Assembly: GCA_031253835.1 (NCBI GenBank)
Contig: JAIRVP010000079.1
Location: forward strand, 85,719-149,718
Direction: 5' to 3'
Length of the DNA stretch: 64,000 bases
DNA from: Burkholderia sp.
GTDB taxonomy: Bacteria; Pseudomonadota; Gammaproteobacteria; Burkholderiales; Burkholderiaceae
A model generated the notes under the pieces. It was not told the DNA's origin. It made no database searches and saw only the letters and a list, made by a program, of their open reading frames with translations. Positions 27,277 through 36,283 of this stretch are shown here, piece after piece. The position numbers and the translations under genes were made by a program. The first letter of the stretch is position 1, and every line of letters starts with the position of its first letter.

Positions 27277-28077
27277 TCAGCGGCCGGCAAACACAGGCGC
27301 CCGGCGCTCCGTGAACGCTCGTATGCCCTCGCCGAAAGACGGACGATCGATCAACTCCCGCTGCCGGTCACGCTCGTAGTCGAGCTGCGCGTCGAGCCTA
27401 TTACGCTCGCCCTCGTCGAACGCAGCGCGGATCTCGCCAGCCGCCCCCGCAGGCAGCAGGGCGAGTTGGGTCGCGATCCGGCTGGCTTCCTGCGTGACCG
27501 CGTCATCGTCCACGCAGCGCCAGATCAACCCCCATTCCATCGCCTGCTCGGCGCTCACGCGTTCGCCCAATAACGCGAGGGCCATAGCCCGCGCGCGGCC
27601 GACCATCTTGGGCAGGAACCAGCTGATGCTCATGTCGGGCACGATGCCTAGGGCCGGCATGAACGGCAGATGGAAATAGCTCGAGCAGGCGGCGACCACA
27701 ATGTCGGCCGCGAAAACTAGGCCCACTGAGCCACCGGACACCAGTCCGTTGAGCGCGCAGACGATAGGCACCTCGCAGGCCCGCATTTCGCGGATCAGCG
27801 GGTTGACGGAGGTATCCATCCACTCTGCAGCGCCCTGCCCCACGGTCTTACCGCTGCCTCCACCCATTTCCTGTAGCGCCCCGAGGTTGGCGCCCGCCGA
27901 AAACGCTCGGCCCGTTCCCGTAAGCACGACAGCGCGGACCGAGCGGTCCTGCGCCACATCGCGGAAGGCGGCGCGCAATGCCTGCGTCATCTGCGCAGAC
28001 AGTGCATTCAGGGTCCCTGGTTCGTTCAGGGTCAGCACGGCGATGCCGTCTTGCTTGCGAATGAGTACTTGTTCCAT
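27277..28077 (-). CDS. Enoyl-CoA hydratase/isomerase family protein
   Basis: A 266-residue crotonase-fold protein. It contains the oxyanion-hole motifs FSAGANLGALQE near residue 65 and NGLVSGGSVGLVFAADIVVA near 110. The second catalytic Glu expected of classical hydratases at GMVPD-like positions is replaced by LGIVPDMSISWFLP, so isomerase or hydratase activity is open. The ATG at 28077 has GAGGAAACC upstream. It lies between a relic acyl-CoA dehydrogenase and the lipase gene. Confidence 0.85.
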   Translation of the reverse strand: MEQVLIRKQDGIAVLTLNEPGTLNALSAQMTQALRAAFRDVAQDRSVRAVVLTGTGRAFSAGANLGALQEMGGGSGKTVGQGAAEWMDTSVNPLIREMRACEVPIVCALNGLVSGGSVGLVFAADIVVAACSSYFHLPFMPALGIVPDMSISWFLPKMVGRARAMALALLGERVSAEQAMEWGLIWRCVDDDAVTQEASRIATQLALLPAGAAGEIRAAFDEGERNRLDAQLDYERDRQRELIDRPSFGEGIRAFTERRAPVFAGR

Positions 28078-28238
28078 GGTTTCCTCAGAATTTTGAACAG
28101 GGCCGCCCCCTCGAGCCCAAGTCACCCGGGTCGAGCACTGGCCTACAACAGGCCGGGATCGCCTCCACGCCAGAGGGCTCCCGCGGCGCCCAACTCGCGA
28201 CACGAGCCCAGAGCAGCGCGCAGACGCTTCGCGCACGC

Positions 28239-28453
28239 GACCACCCTCCCATCGCGCGGTCCTCCAGGTCGCCCGGTCCGTTGAGCGGCGCGAGGGCCCC
28301 GCTCGGCGAATTTCGCTACGGCCTCCTGGATGGACGCCACAATGGCCCCGTTCATCCCGTCTCGGGTGCGATCTCAGCGTAGTGGTCCTCAATTCCCTGC
28401 AGCTCCAGCAACGAGTACAGGGCGTCGCGCACTGGCGCGGTGAACTGGTTCAT
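28239..28453 (-). pseudogene. Relic of an acyl-CoA dehydrogenase N-terminus
   Basis: An ATG at 28453 with AGGAAGG upstream starts MNQFTAPVRDALYSLLEL, the N-terminal extension typical of long FadE-like acyl-CoA dehydrogenases. The frame stops after 33 codons. Shifting by one base continues the family sequence (MNGAIVASIQEAVAKFAE), and another shift gives ALAPLNGPGDLEDRAMGGW, the expected next segment. So a second dehydrogenase gene was cut down to its first 70 or so codons and then accumulated frameshifts. Confidence 0.65.
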
Positions 28454-28465
28454 GGACACCCTTCC

Positions 28466-29614
28466 TCACAAGGCTCGGGCCACAACTTCGCGCATGACCT
28501 CGTTAGCGCCGCCGAAGATACGCTGCACCCGCGCATCGGTGTACATCCGCGCGATTAGGTACTCGTTCATGTAGCCGTAGCCACCGAAGAGCTGGAGGCA
28601 GTCATCGATGACGCGCCCCTGCTGCTCTGTGGCCCACAGCTTGAGCATGGAGGCGCCGGCCGCATCGAGCTGGCCGTTCAGCAAGTCCTGCACGCACCGG
28701 TCCACGAACACGCGCGCCACGCGCACCATCGTGGCGATGTCAGCCAGCTTGAAGCGGACGTGCTGCATCTGCGCTAGCGGCTGGCCGAAGGCGTGGCGCT
28801 CACGCACATAGTCACGCGTGGCCTCGAACGCCCCTTCCATCGCACCCGTCGCGCCCACGCCGATCAACGTGCGCTCGTAGGGCAGGTCCGACATGAGTTG
28901 GGCGAAGCCCCGGCCCTCGACCTCGCCGAGCAGGCTCTCCGGCGCGACGCACACGTCATCGAAGAACAGCTCGGAGGTGTCCTGCGCCTTCAAGCCGATC
29001 TTGTCGAGCAGGCGCCCTACCCGGAAGCCCGGGCAGTCGGCCGTCTCCACAATGAAGATCGACATGCCCTTGGCACCGAGCGTCGGGTCGGTTTTGGCCA
29101 CAACCAGCACCAGTCCGGCCAGCAAGCCGTTGCTGATGAAGGTCTTGGAACCGTTGAGCAGGTAGTGATCGCCCTGGCGCTGCGCGCGGGTGCGGATGCC
29201 CTGCAGGTCGGAGCCCGCACCGGGCTCCGTCATCGCAATCGCGCCCACTAGCTCGCCACTCGCCATGCGCGGTAGATATTTGCACTTCTGCGCCTCGGTG
29301 CCGTGGTTGAGCAGGTAGTGCGCCACGATGCTGTGCACCACGGTGGCCATGCCTGAGAGCGCGCGGTGCGACATCTGGTCGTAAATGAGCGCCTCGTGGC
29401 GGAAATCGCCGCCCATACCGCCGTATGCCTCGGGGATATCGGTGCACAGCAGGCCGAGCTCGCCCGCGCGGCGCCAGATGTCGTGCCCCACATGCCCGCG
29501 TTTACGTGCCTCCTCGTCGCCGGGAGCCAGCTCGCTGTCAAGGAAGCGAGCTACGGTGTCCTTGAACACCTCCAGGTCGGCATCCATCCACGCCGGTTTT
29601 AGATCCAGTGCCAT
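28466..29614 (-). CDS. Acyl-CoA dehydrogenase
   Basis: A 382-residue flavoprotein dehydrogenase introducing the alpha-beta double bond. FAD and substrate motifs are present: IAMTEPGAGSDLQGI near residue 130, KTFISNGLLAG near 160, and the C-terminal QLFGGYGYMNEYLIARMYTDARVQRIFGG. In that last motif a catalytic Glu candidate (NEY) is near residue 350. The ATG at 29614 has AGGAGA upstream. It lies 17 bases after the preceding ligase gene, in the operon. Confidence 0.93.
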   Translation of the reverse strand: MALDLKPAWMDADLEVFKDTVARFLDSELAPGDEEARKRGHVGHDIWRRAGELGLLCTDIPEAYGGMGGDFRHEALIYDQMSHRALSGMATVVHSIVAHYLLNHGTEAQKCKYLPRMASGELVGAIAMTEPGAGSDLQGIRTRAQRQGDHYLLNGSKTFISNGLLAGLVLVVAKTDPTLGAKGMSIFIVETADCPGFRVGRLLDKIGLKAQDTSELFFDDVCVAPESLLGEVEGRGFAQLMSDLPYERTLIGVGATGAMEGAFEATRDYVRERHAFGQPLAQMQHVRFKLADIATMVRVARVFVDRCVQDLLNGQLDAAGASMLKLWATEQQGRVIDDCLQLFGGYGYMNEYLIARMYTDARVQRIFGGANEVMREVVARAL

Positions 29615-29631
29615 TGCATTTCTCCTATCGT

Positions 29632-31194
29632 TCAATTCACCGCGCGCTGCCGGTCCTGCCAGAAGGGCTTGCGCAGCTCGTGCTTGAGCAGCTTGCCCGC
29701 CGCCGCGGTCGGCAGCGAGTCCCTGAACTCCACGCTGCGTGGCACCTTGTAGCCCGCGATCAGGCTGCGGCAGTGCTGGATCACCGCCTCCTCGGTCAGT
29801 ACCTCGCCGGGGCACAGCACGATGACGGCATGCACCCGCTCGCCGAACTGCTCGTCCGGGACGGCGATCACAGCCGACTGCGAGACCTGCGGCATCTGCG
29901 CGATGGCGTTCTCCACCTCGGCCGAATAGACGTTCTCGCCGCCGGTCACGATCATGTCCTTCACGCGGTCGACCACGAAGAGGTAGCCGTCCTCGTCCTG
30001 GTAGGCGCTATCGCCGGTATGCATCCAGCCGCCGCGTAACGCTTGTGCGGTCTCCTGCGGCTTGTTCCAGTAGCCCTGCATGACCATCGGTCCGCGGGCC
30101 AGGATCTCGCCCACCGTGCCGCGCGGCACGTCACGGTCCTCGCCGTCCGAGATGCGCACTTCCACCTGCGTGATCGGCAGCCCGGCGGAACCGACCTTGC
30201 TTCCGCCCTTGTAGCCCACCAGGTGAGCCTGGGCCGGAAGCACGGTGATTACCGGTGCGCATTCAGTCATGCCATAGACCTGGTAGAAGCCGACGCCGGA
30301 CAGTTGCGCCATGGCGCGATTCAGCAGAGCGCTGTCGATGAGTGAGGCGCCATAGATCAGCTGCCGTACGCTCGACAGGTCGTATGTTTTGAACGCCGCA
30401 TAGTCCAGCAGCCGACGCAACATTAGCGGCACCAGGAAGATCTCGGTCGCGCGGTGAACCTGGATGGCCTCCAGCACTGCCTGCTCCTCGAACATCGGCA
30501 CCATCACCACGCGGTGCAGGTTCTGCATGGCCTGCAGCAGCAGCGCGCAGCCGCCAATGTGGAACAGGGGTGCCACCACAACGGCCACGGAATCGGGTCC
30601 ACGCGGAATGGCTATCAGGCAGCCCATCGCGCAGCTCACCATGTTGGCGTGACTGAGCATGACGCCTTTGGGCTGGCCCGTGGTGCCGCCGGTGTACATC
30701 ACGGCCGCCAGGTCCTGGCCCTGGCGCATGGCGTCGGGCACCGGCTGCGCCCGTGCCAGCAGGTTTTCGTAGTGCTTGGCGCCATCGGGCGTCTCGCCTG
30801 CGCCGGTGTAGATGACGGTGCGCAGCGACTTGGACAGCGCGCGCAGTGCCGGAACCATGGCCTTGAAGGTGTCGTCCACCAGCAGGATGCGCGTGTCGCA
30901 GTCGTCCAGCGAGTAGGCCACCTCCTGCAGAGTCCAGCGAATGTTCACCGGGTTGACCACGCCGCCGGCCCACCAAGTGCCGTAGAGAAACTCCAGGTAG
31001 TGGTGCGAGTTCAGTGCGATCATCCCCACGCGCCCGCCCGCCTCCAGGCCCTCGGCACGCAGCACTGCGGCCAGACGCGCGACGCGGTCAGCGAACTCTC
31101 TGTGGCTAAAATCACGGCCGGCGCTGGTCACCGCGGTCGCCCCGGGGCGTTCGCGCAGCGCCTTGTGCAGGGGCTGGGTCAGGTGGCTGTTCAT
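29632..31194 (-). CDS. AMP-dependent acyl-CoA synthetase/ligase (first of two)
   Basis: A 520-residue ANL-superfamily ligase activating a carboxylic acid with ATP and CoA. The P-loop-like MYTGGTTGQPKGVMLSH is near residue 170, YGMTECAPV near 305, and the hinge motif GDSAYQDEDGYLFVVDRVKDMIVTGGENVYSAEVE near 400. The C-terminal catalytic Lys is in TAAAGKLLKHELR. The start at 31194 has GGAG eight bases upstream; an earlier TTG start at 31230 is possible. A second, distinct ligase lies at 32477. Confidence 0.93.
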   Translation of the reverse strand: MNSHLTQPLHKALRERPGATAVTSAGRDFSHREFADRVARLAAVLRAEGLEAGGRVGMIALNSHHYLEFLYGTWWAGGVVNPVNIRWTLQEVAYSLDDCDTRILLVDDTFKAMVPALRALSKSLRTVIYTGAGETPDGAKHYENLLARAQPVPDAMRQGQDLAAVMYTGGTTGQPKGVMLSHANMVSCAMGCLIAIPRGPDSVAVVVAPLFHIGGCALLLQAMQNLHRVVMVPMFEEQAVLEAIQVHRATEIFLVPLMLRRLLDYAAFKTYDLSSVRQLIYGASLIDSALLNRAMAQLSGVGFYQVYGMTECAPVITVLPAQAHLVGYKGGSKVGSAGLPITQVEVRISDGEDRDVPRGTVGEILARGPMVMQGYWNKPQETAQALRGGWMHTGDSAYQDEDGYLFVVDRVKDMIVTGGENVYSAEVENAIAQMPQVSQSAVIAVPDEQFGERVHAVIVLCPGEVLTEEAVIQHCRSLIAGYKVPRSVEFRDSLPTAAAGKLLKHELRKPFWQDRQRAVN

Positions 31195-31248
31195 GAGCAG
31201 TGTCTCCATATCGTTTTCGTTCATATCCAAGGGCAGTGCCGGCCTTGC

Positions 31249-32034
31249 TCACGCCTGCATGGCCGTGGCAATAGGGGCCCCGCCGCCGAGCGCCAACCCT
31301 CCATCGACCGGCAGCACCACGCCGGTGATGTAGCTGGCCGCCTCGGAGCAGAGCCACAGGGCCGCGCGCTGGATGTCCCGCTGGGTCCCGAAGCGCTTGA
31401 GCGGCACGCAGTCGGTCCAGGCCTGGTGCGCGGCCGGTGTGGCGGCCAGCCGCCTCATGCCTTCCGTGCCATCGATCGGGCCTGGTGCGATGGCGTTCAC
31501 GCGCACGCCGGAGCCCCCCCATTCCATAGCCAGCGTGCGCGTGACCTGGTCGATCCCGGCCTTGGCGGCGCAGACATGAACCTGCAGCGGCATCGGCAAC
31601 CAGCTCTGCGCGGCCGTGATGTTTAGGATGGCTGCGCCAGGCTTGCGCAGATAAGGCCAGGCCATGCGCAGCACGTTGAAGGTGCCCAGCAGGTCGATGT
31701 CCACCACCGTCTTGAATCCGTTGGCCGACAACTCGGCGCCGGGCGCCAGGAAGTTCCCGGCCGCACCGGAGACCAGCACGTCGAGCGGCCCCCAAGCCTG
31801 CGCCGTCGCGGTGAGCGCCGCCTCCACGGCCGTAGCGTCGCGCACGTCGGCCGCATGGCCCAGGGCATCGGCGCCGAGCGAGCGGAGGTGAGCCACCGCC
31901 GACTCCACCTTGTCGGCGCTGCGGCTGAGCACCGCTACCCGGGCACCTTCCAGGGCAAAGGCCTCGGCGATCGCGAGGTTGATGCCGCTGGTGCCGCCGG
32001 CCACGAAGATGGTCTTGTCGGTGAAAGAGCTCAT
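31249..32034 (-). CDS. SDR resembling peroxisomal 2,4-dienoyl-CoA reductase
   Basis: A 261-residue short-chain dehydrogenase. The nucleotide motif GGTSGINLAIAEAFA is at residues 13-27, with an Arg-type NADP preference in VLSRSADKV. SGAAGNFLAP near 88 and LQVHVCAAKAGIDQVTRTLAMEW near 150 lack the usual Tyr of YxxxK, while PGPIDGTEGMRRL follows. These three features are those of DECR2-type 2,4-dienoyl-CoA reductases as I know them. The role would be removal of double bonds in unsaturated acyl-CoAs. Its start overlaps the next upstream gene by four bases. Confidence 0.8.
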   Translation of the reverse strand: MSSFTDKTIFVAGGTSGINLAIAEAFALEGARVAVLSRSADKVESAVAHLRSLGADALGHAADVRDATAVEAALTATAQAWGPLDVLVSGAAGNFLAPGAELSANGFKTVVDIDLLGTFNVLRMAWPYLRKPGAAILNITAAQSWLPMPLQVHVCAAKAGIDQVTRTLAMEWGGSGVRVNAIAPGPIDGTEGMRRLAATPAAHQAWTDCVPLKRFGTQRDIQRAALWLCSEAASYITGVVLPVDGGLALGGGAPIATAMQA

Positions 32035-32453
32035 GCGCCGGCCTCCTTCAATTGTTCGCCCATCAAGGCGATGACCGCACTCAGGCCCTTAAACGGGCGC
32101 GCCATGACCTTGAATATCGTGATCTGGCCCGCCTCGCTCCAGCGAATCAAGTCGATGCCGTTGTGGCAGATGCCGTCGCGCTCGGCCTCGAACTCAAGCA
32201 CCGCACTGCGCGCAGACAACCACTCGTCCACGAAGCGGAAGCTCGAGTTCTTGAGCACCACCATCGCAGCGCGCAGGTACTTGGACATCTGGGTCTTGCC
32301 CTGCTGGGGCGTGTGTACGGCGGGCGACAGGAAGACAGCGTCGTCGGCGGGCAGTGATTCAATGTGGTTCCGGTCGTTGCGGGCAACGGCGTCGTACCAA
32401 TACTGGATGGGACTGGGTTTTGAGGTCATAGCTCGTGTATCGATGTTGGACAT
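32031..32453 (-). CDS. NTF2/SnoaL-like small protein
   Basis: A 140-residue protein with an NTF2-like fold signature: an N-terminal helix ending in WYDAVARNDRNHIESLPADDAVFLSPAVHTPQQGK, then alternating strands, with FVDEWLSARSAVLEFEAE and HNGIDLIRWSEAGQITIFKVMARP toward the end. This pattern fits the SnoaL/ketosteroid-isomerase-like superfamily, which includes enzymes and ligand-binding proteins. The ATG at 32453 is preferred over an upstream TTG. It overlaps the reductase gene by four bases, so the two are coupled. Substrate unknown. Confidence 0.7.
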   Translation of the reverse strand: MSNIDTRAMTSKPSPIQYWYDAVARNDRNHIESLPADDAVFLSPAVHTPQQGKTQMSKYLRAAMVVLKNSSFRFVDEWLSARSAVLEFEAERDGICHNGIDLIRWSEAGQITIFKVMARPFKGLSAVIALMGEQLKEAGA

Positions 32454-32476
32454 TGACTTTCTGTAAATCAACCGGC

Positions 32477-34108
32477 TCAGTGCGGCGTCACCGACACGCG
32501 GTCCTTAAACATCTCGCGCAGGCGCGCCTTGAGGAACTTCCCGGTGGCAGTCTTGGGGATGGCATCCACCCATTCGTAGTCGTCGGGCACCTGGAAGCGG
32601 GCGAGCCGGGGCGCGAGATAATTGCGCAGAGTCTGGGCATCGATCTCGGCGCCAGGGCGCTTCACGGCCACGACCAACGGGCGCTCGTCCCACTTGGGGT
32701 GCCGAATCGCGATCACCGACGCCTCGGCAATCGCGGGGTGGCTCATGACCATGTTCTCCAGGTACACGGAGCTGATCCACTCGCCGCCGGATTTCACCAT
32801 GTCCTTGGTGCGGTCCACCAAGCGCATGTAGCCCTCAGGGTTGACCGTGCCCATATCCCCCGTGCGCAGCCAACCGTCGCCGGTGAACTTGTCCGGATCC
32901 GTTGGCGCGGCGTGGTAGCCGCCCGTCACCCAGGGCCCGCGCACCTGCACCTCCCCCGGGGCGACACCGTCCCACGGCAGCTCGGTGCCAGCCTCGTCCA
33001 CAATGCGCATCTCCACGAACGGGACCGCCACACCCTGCATGGCGCGAACGGCCTGCTGCTCTGCCTCGGGCAAGGCCTCGTGCCGAGGCTGCAGGAATGC
33101 GAAGCTGCCCAGAGGCGAGGTCTCCGTCATGCCCCAGCAGTGCAGGACCTTCAGGTTGTGCTTCTCGAAGTTGGCGATCATGGACAGCGGCACGGCGGAG
33201 CCAGCCACCAGCATTCGCATGCCATGGGGTAGATTCCACTTGCGGTCGCCATGCTCCAGCACCTGATAGACCATCATCCAAATCGTAGGCACGCCGAGCG
33301 CAAGCGTCGCCTTGCCCTCCTCCATCAGCGACAGCAGATCCTCGCCGCCCATGTGCGGGCCGGGCAGCACCTGACCCGCACCCACCATCAGCGCGGAGAA
33401 CGGCGTGGCCCATGCGTTCGCATGGAACATCGGGGTCACGATCAGCAGGCGGTCGCGCGCCGAGAGGTTCAGCAGATCCGGCATGCAACCCGTGACCGCG
33501 TGCAGCACCATCGATCGGTGCGAATACACCACGCCTTTGGGCTTGCCCGTGGTGCCCGAGGTGTAGCACATGGCCACGGGGTCGTTCTCGTCCTGCTCCG
33601 GGTACGCGTAGTCGGACGCATCGACGTCGATGAAGGCTTCGTAGTCGTCCACGCCAGCCGGCACCGGAGTGCCACCGTAGGGCACGACAATCACACGCGG
33701 CTGCGAGCGCAACAGTGGGCGCACGCGCTTCCACACCGGCAGCAGCACGTCGTCGATGATCAGCACCTTGTCACCGGCATCGTCCATGATGTAAGCAATG
33801 TCCTCGGGCGACAGGCGCAGGTTTAGCGTGTGTAGGACGGCCCCGGCTGCGGGAATGCCGAAGTAGCACTCGAGGTGCCAGGCATGGTTCCAGCTCATCG
33901 TCGCCACTGCCTCCGCACGGCCGACGCCGACCTTCTCACGGAGCGCCTTCGCGAGTTGGCGCGCGCGACGGTAGACCTCGGCGTAGGTGCGGGTGTAGAC
34001 CGACTTGTCGGGCAGGCGGCCTACCACCTCCACATGGCCAAAGTAGCGGCCAGCCCGCTCCAGCAGCATATTGGTGCTGAGCGCAATGGGCATCATGGTC
34101 GTCTGCAT
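32477..34108 (-). CDS. AMP-dependent acyl-CoA synthetase, long-chain-type (second of two)
   Basis: A 543-residue ANL ligase. CYTSGTTGKPKGVVYSHRS is near residue 185, HCWGMTETSPLGSFA near 325, the hinge region GWLRTGDMGTVNPEGYMRLVDRTKDMVKSGGEWISS near 425, and the catalytic Lys in PKTATGKFLKARLRE. MSWNHAWHLECYFGIPAAGAVLHTLNLRL near residue 80 is typical of medium/long-chain fatty-acyl ligases. The ATG at 34108 has AGGAGA upstream. Two ligases suggest activation of two acids: the starting substrate and a later intermediate. Confidence 0.93.
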   Translation of the reverse strand: MQTTMMPIALSTNMLLERAGRYFGHVEVVGRLPDKSVYTRTYAEVYRRARQLAKALREKVGVGRAEAVATMSWNHAWHLECYFGIPAAGAVLHTLNLRLSPEDIAYIMDDAGDKVLIIDDVLLPVWKRVRPLLRSQPRVIVVPYGGTPVPAGVDDYEAFIDVDASDYAYPEQDENDPVAMCYTSGTTGKPKGVVYSHRSMVLHAVTGCMPDLLNLSARDRLLIVTPMFHANAWATPFSALMVGAGQVLPGPHMGGEDLLSLMEEGKATLALGVPTIWMMVYQVLEHGDRKWNLPHGMRMLVAGSAVPLSMIANFEKHNLKVLHCWGMTETSPLGSFAFLQPRHEALPEAEQQAVRAMQGVAVPFVEMRIVDEAGTELPWDGVAPGEVQVRGPWVTGGYHAAPTDPDKFTGDGWLRTGDMGTVNPEGYMRLVDRTKDMVKSGGEWISSVYLENMVMSHPAIAEASVIAIRHPKWDERPLVVAVKRPGAEIDAQTLRNYLAPRLARFQVPDDYEWVDAIPKTATGKFLKARLREMFKDRVSVTPH

Positions 34109-34156
34109 GTCTTGTCTCCTATCTTGTATTGTTGAGGGGCGGTGCCGCCCATCCGC

Positions 34157-35302
34157 TCAATCGATGGCGCCGCACGCTTTGAGGGCGGCGATCTCCTCCG
34201 GCGCCAGTCCCCAGTCGCGCAAGATGTCTTCGGTATCCTGGTTCGCGCCCCTGGGAGCGCTGGCCACTTCGGGCTGCGTCCGGCTGAAGCGCGGTGCCGG
34301 GCCCGGCTGGGTGACACCGGCGACCTCGACGAAGGAGCCGCGCGCACGGTTGTGCGGATGCGCGGGCGCTTCGTCCCAGTCGAGCACGGGTGCCACACAG
34401 GCATCCAGCGGCGAGAGCAGTTCAGCCCATTCGTCGCGCGGGCGCGTGAGGAACACCTGCGCGAGGCGGGCCCTCAGGCGCGGCCACTGCGCAGGGTCAT
34501 CCTGCGATTGGAACTCGGCCGGATCGAGCCCGATGGCCTGCAGCAGTTGGACATGGAACTGCGGCTCGATGGCGCCCACGGCCAGCGCCTTTCCGTCCGC
34601 GCACAGGTACGTGTCGTAGAAGTAGGCGCCGCCGTCCAGCAGGTTGCCGCCGCGCTGGTTACTCCAGAGACCGGCCGCCTTGAAGCCATACATCATGGCC
34701 GCGAGCAGGGCTGCGCCCTCGGTCATTGCGGCATCCACCACCTGGCCCTTGCCCAAGCGCGGCGCCGCCAGCAGCGCACAAACCACGCCGAAGGCCAGCA
34801 GCATGCCACCGCCGCCCATGTCCGCCACCACGTTGAGCGGCACTGCGGGCTTGCCGTCCGCCGGGCCGATCCCGTGCAGTACGCCGGTAAGCGCAAGGTA
34901 GTTGATGTCGTGCCCCGCAGTGTGCGCGAGCGGCCCAGACTGGCCCCAGCCCGTCATGCGGCCATAGACCAGACGCGGGTTGACCGCTTCGCAATCGGCC
35001 GGCCCAACGCCGAGGCGCTCCATCACGCCGGGCCGGAAGCCCTCGATCAGCGCATCGGCCTGGGCAATGAGCCGCAGAACCGCCTCGCGTCCCTCGGGCT
35101 TCTTGAGGTCGATCGCCATTGAGCGGCGGCCGCGCGCAAGCACGTCGAAGCGGGTGTTGAGCACAGGGATCGCGGGCTTGGCGCCCTTGGCATGGACGCG
35201 GATGACCTCCGCGCCCATGTCGGCCAGCATCATTGCGGCGAACGGCCCCGGCCCAAGGCCTACCATCTCGACAATCCGCATGCCCTGCAATGGTCCGGTC
35301 AT
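34157..35302 (-). CDS. CaiB/BaiF family protein, 2-methylacyl-CoA racemase-like (AMACR)
   Basis: A 381-residue class III CoA-transferase-fold protein. The start LQGMRIVEMVGLGPGPFAAMMLADMGAEVIRV and the segment GHDINYLALTGVLHGIG (His and Asp) near residue 125, followed by PLNVVADMGGGGMLLAFG, are the alpha-methylacyl-CoA racemase signature rather than that of formyl-CoA transferases. AMACR epimerises (2R)- to (2S)-methylacyl-CoA so that the dehydrogenase can act. This is the strongest clue that the pathway handles 2-methyl-branched acids. A CoA-transferase role remains possible. Confidence 0.85.
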   Translation of the reverse strand: MTGPLQGMRIVEMVGLGPGPFAAMMLADMGAEVIRVHAKGAKPAIPVLNTRFDVLARGRRSMAIDLKKPEGREAVLRLIAQADALIEGFRPGVMERLGVGPADCEAVNPRLVYGRMTGWGQSGPLAHTAGHDINYLALTGVLHGIGPADGKPAVPLNVVADMGGGGMLLAFGVVCALLAAPRLGKGQVVDAAMTEGAALLAAMMYGFKAAGLWSNQRGGNLLDGGAYFYDTYLCADGKALAVGAIEPQFHVQLLQAIGLDPAEFQSQDDPAQWPRLRARLAQVFLTRPRDEWAELLSPLDACVAPVLDWDEAPAHPHNRARGSFVEVAGVTQPGPAPRFSRTQPEVASAPRGANQDTEDILRDWGLAPEEIAALKACGAID

Positions 35303-35323
35303 GGAATGCCCCTTAATTCAGTG

Positions 35324-35413
35324 TCAACGCGAAAGGCTGCGCGGCGCGCAGCTCAGGGGCGCGCAGATCGCGGGTGCGGACAGCTTGCCCTTGAGCGCCT
35401 GTGGGATCGGCAT
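35324..35413 (-). pseudogene. 29-codon relic of a nitronate monooxygenase gene
   Basis: An ATG at 35413 with CAGGAGA upstream begins MPIPQALKGKLSAPAI, matching the N-terminus I recall for nitronate monooxygenases (NMO/2-nitropropane dioxygenase; usually then AAPMF). The frame ends at 35324 after CAPLSCAPRSLSR. The gene body is missing, so about 300 codons were deleted between the SDR and AMACR genes, leaving start and ribosome site. Confidence 0.6.
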
Positions 35414-35440
35414 GGCTGGTCTCCTGGAGCCTCAGATGTC

Positions 35441-36274
35441 TCAGATGCCGGTCAGGCCACCGGTGCACATCAGCGTTTGACCGCTGACATAGCCCGCCTC
35501 CGGCAAGCAGAACATGTAGACGGCGCCCGCGGCGTCGTCGGGCGTTCCGGCGCGGCCCAGCGGGATCGTCTGCTCCATCGCGCTCAGCAGCCCCGGGTTC
35601 ACGCCCAGCTTGATGTCACGGCCGTCGATGTTCTCGGTGCCACCAACGTCGGCCGGAGCCTCGGTCAGGCGCGTCTTGATCAGGCCGTAGGCGACGCAGT
35701 TCACGGTGACGTTCATGCGGCCCCATTCCTTGGCCAGCGTGCGGGTCACGCCCTCAATGCCCGCTTTGGCGGCGGCGTAGTTGGTCTGGCCCGCATTGCC
35801 GAACAGGCCCGCCACCGAGGAGATGTTGACCACGCGGCGCGAGGCAACCAAGCCGCTTTCCTGCTCGGCCTTGACGAGGTTGCGAATCACGGGCTGCGCG
35901 GCTCGCAGGATGCGGAACGGCGCCGTCAGGTGCACGTCCATGATCGCGTACCACTGCTCGTCGGTCATCTTCTGGATCACGTTGTCCCAGGTATAGCCGG
36001 CGTTGTTGACGATGATGTCGAGGCCTTTGAATTCACGCACTGCGGTGCCGATGAAGCGCTCCGAGAAGTCCGACGCCGACACGCTGCCCGCACAGGCCAA
36101 TGCCTGGCCGCCCATGGCGCGGATCTCGGCCGCCACCTCCTGGGCAGGCGCGTCGTCCAGATCGTTGACGAGCAGGCGCGCTCCCTGGGAGGCCATCTTG
36201 AGTGCAATGGATCGGCCGATGCCGCGGCCCGATCCGGTGATCAGGGCAACCTTGCCGTCGAGGGTTCCATTCAT
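35441..36274 (-). CDS. SDR 3-hydroxyacyl-CoA dehydrogenase-like
   Basis: A 277-residue classical SDR. TGSGRGIGRSIALKMA is at residues 14-29, NNAGYTW near 95, catalytic Ser in ISSVAGLFGN near 148, and the YAAAK tetrad in QTNYAAAKAGIEGVTRTLAKEWG. The VNDLDDAP stretch after the second strand indicates NAD preference (Asp). It resembles the dehydrogenase part of peroxisomal multifunctional enzyme 2 and FabG-like enzymes. The adjacent MaoC gene provides the partner hydratase, 10 bases upstream. Confidence 0.87.
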   Translation of the reverse strand: MNGTLDGKVALITGSGRGIGRSIALKMASQGARLLVNDLDDAPAQEVAAEIRAMGGQALACAGSVSASDFSERFIGTAVREFKGLDIIVNNAGYTWDNVIQKMTDEQWYAIMDVHLTAPFRILRAAQPVIRNLVKAEQESGLVASRRVVNISSVAGLFGNAGQTNYAAAKAGIEGVTRTLAKEWGRMNVTVNCVAYGLIKTRLTEAPADVGGTENIDGRDIKLGVNPGLLSAMEQTIPLGRAGTPDDAAGAVYMFCLPEAGYVSGQTLMCTGGLTGI

Positions 36275-36283
36275 ATCTGTCTC

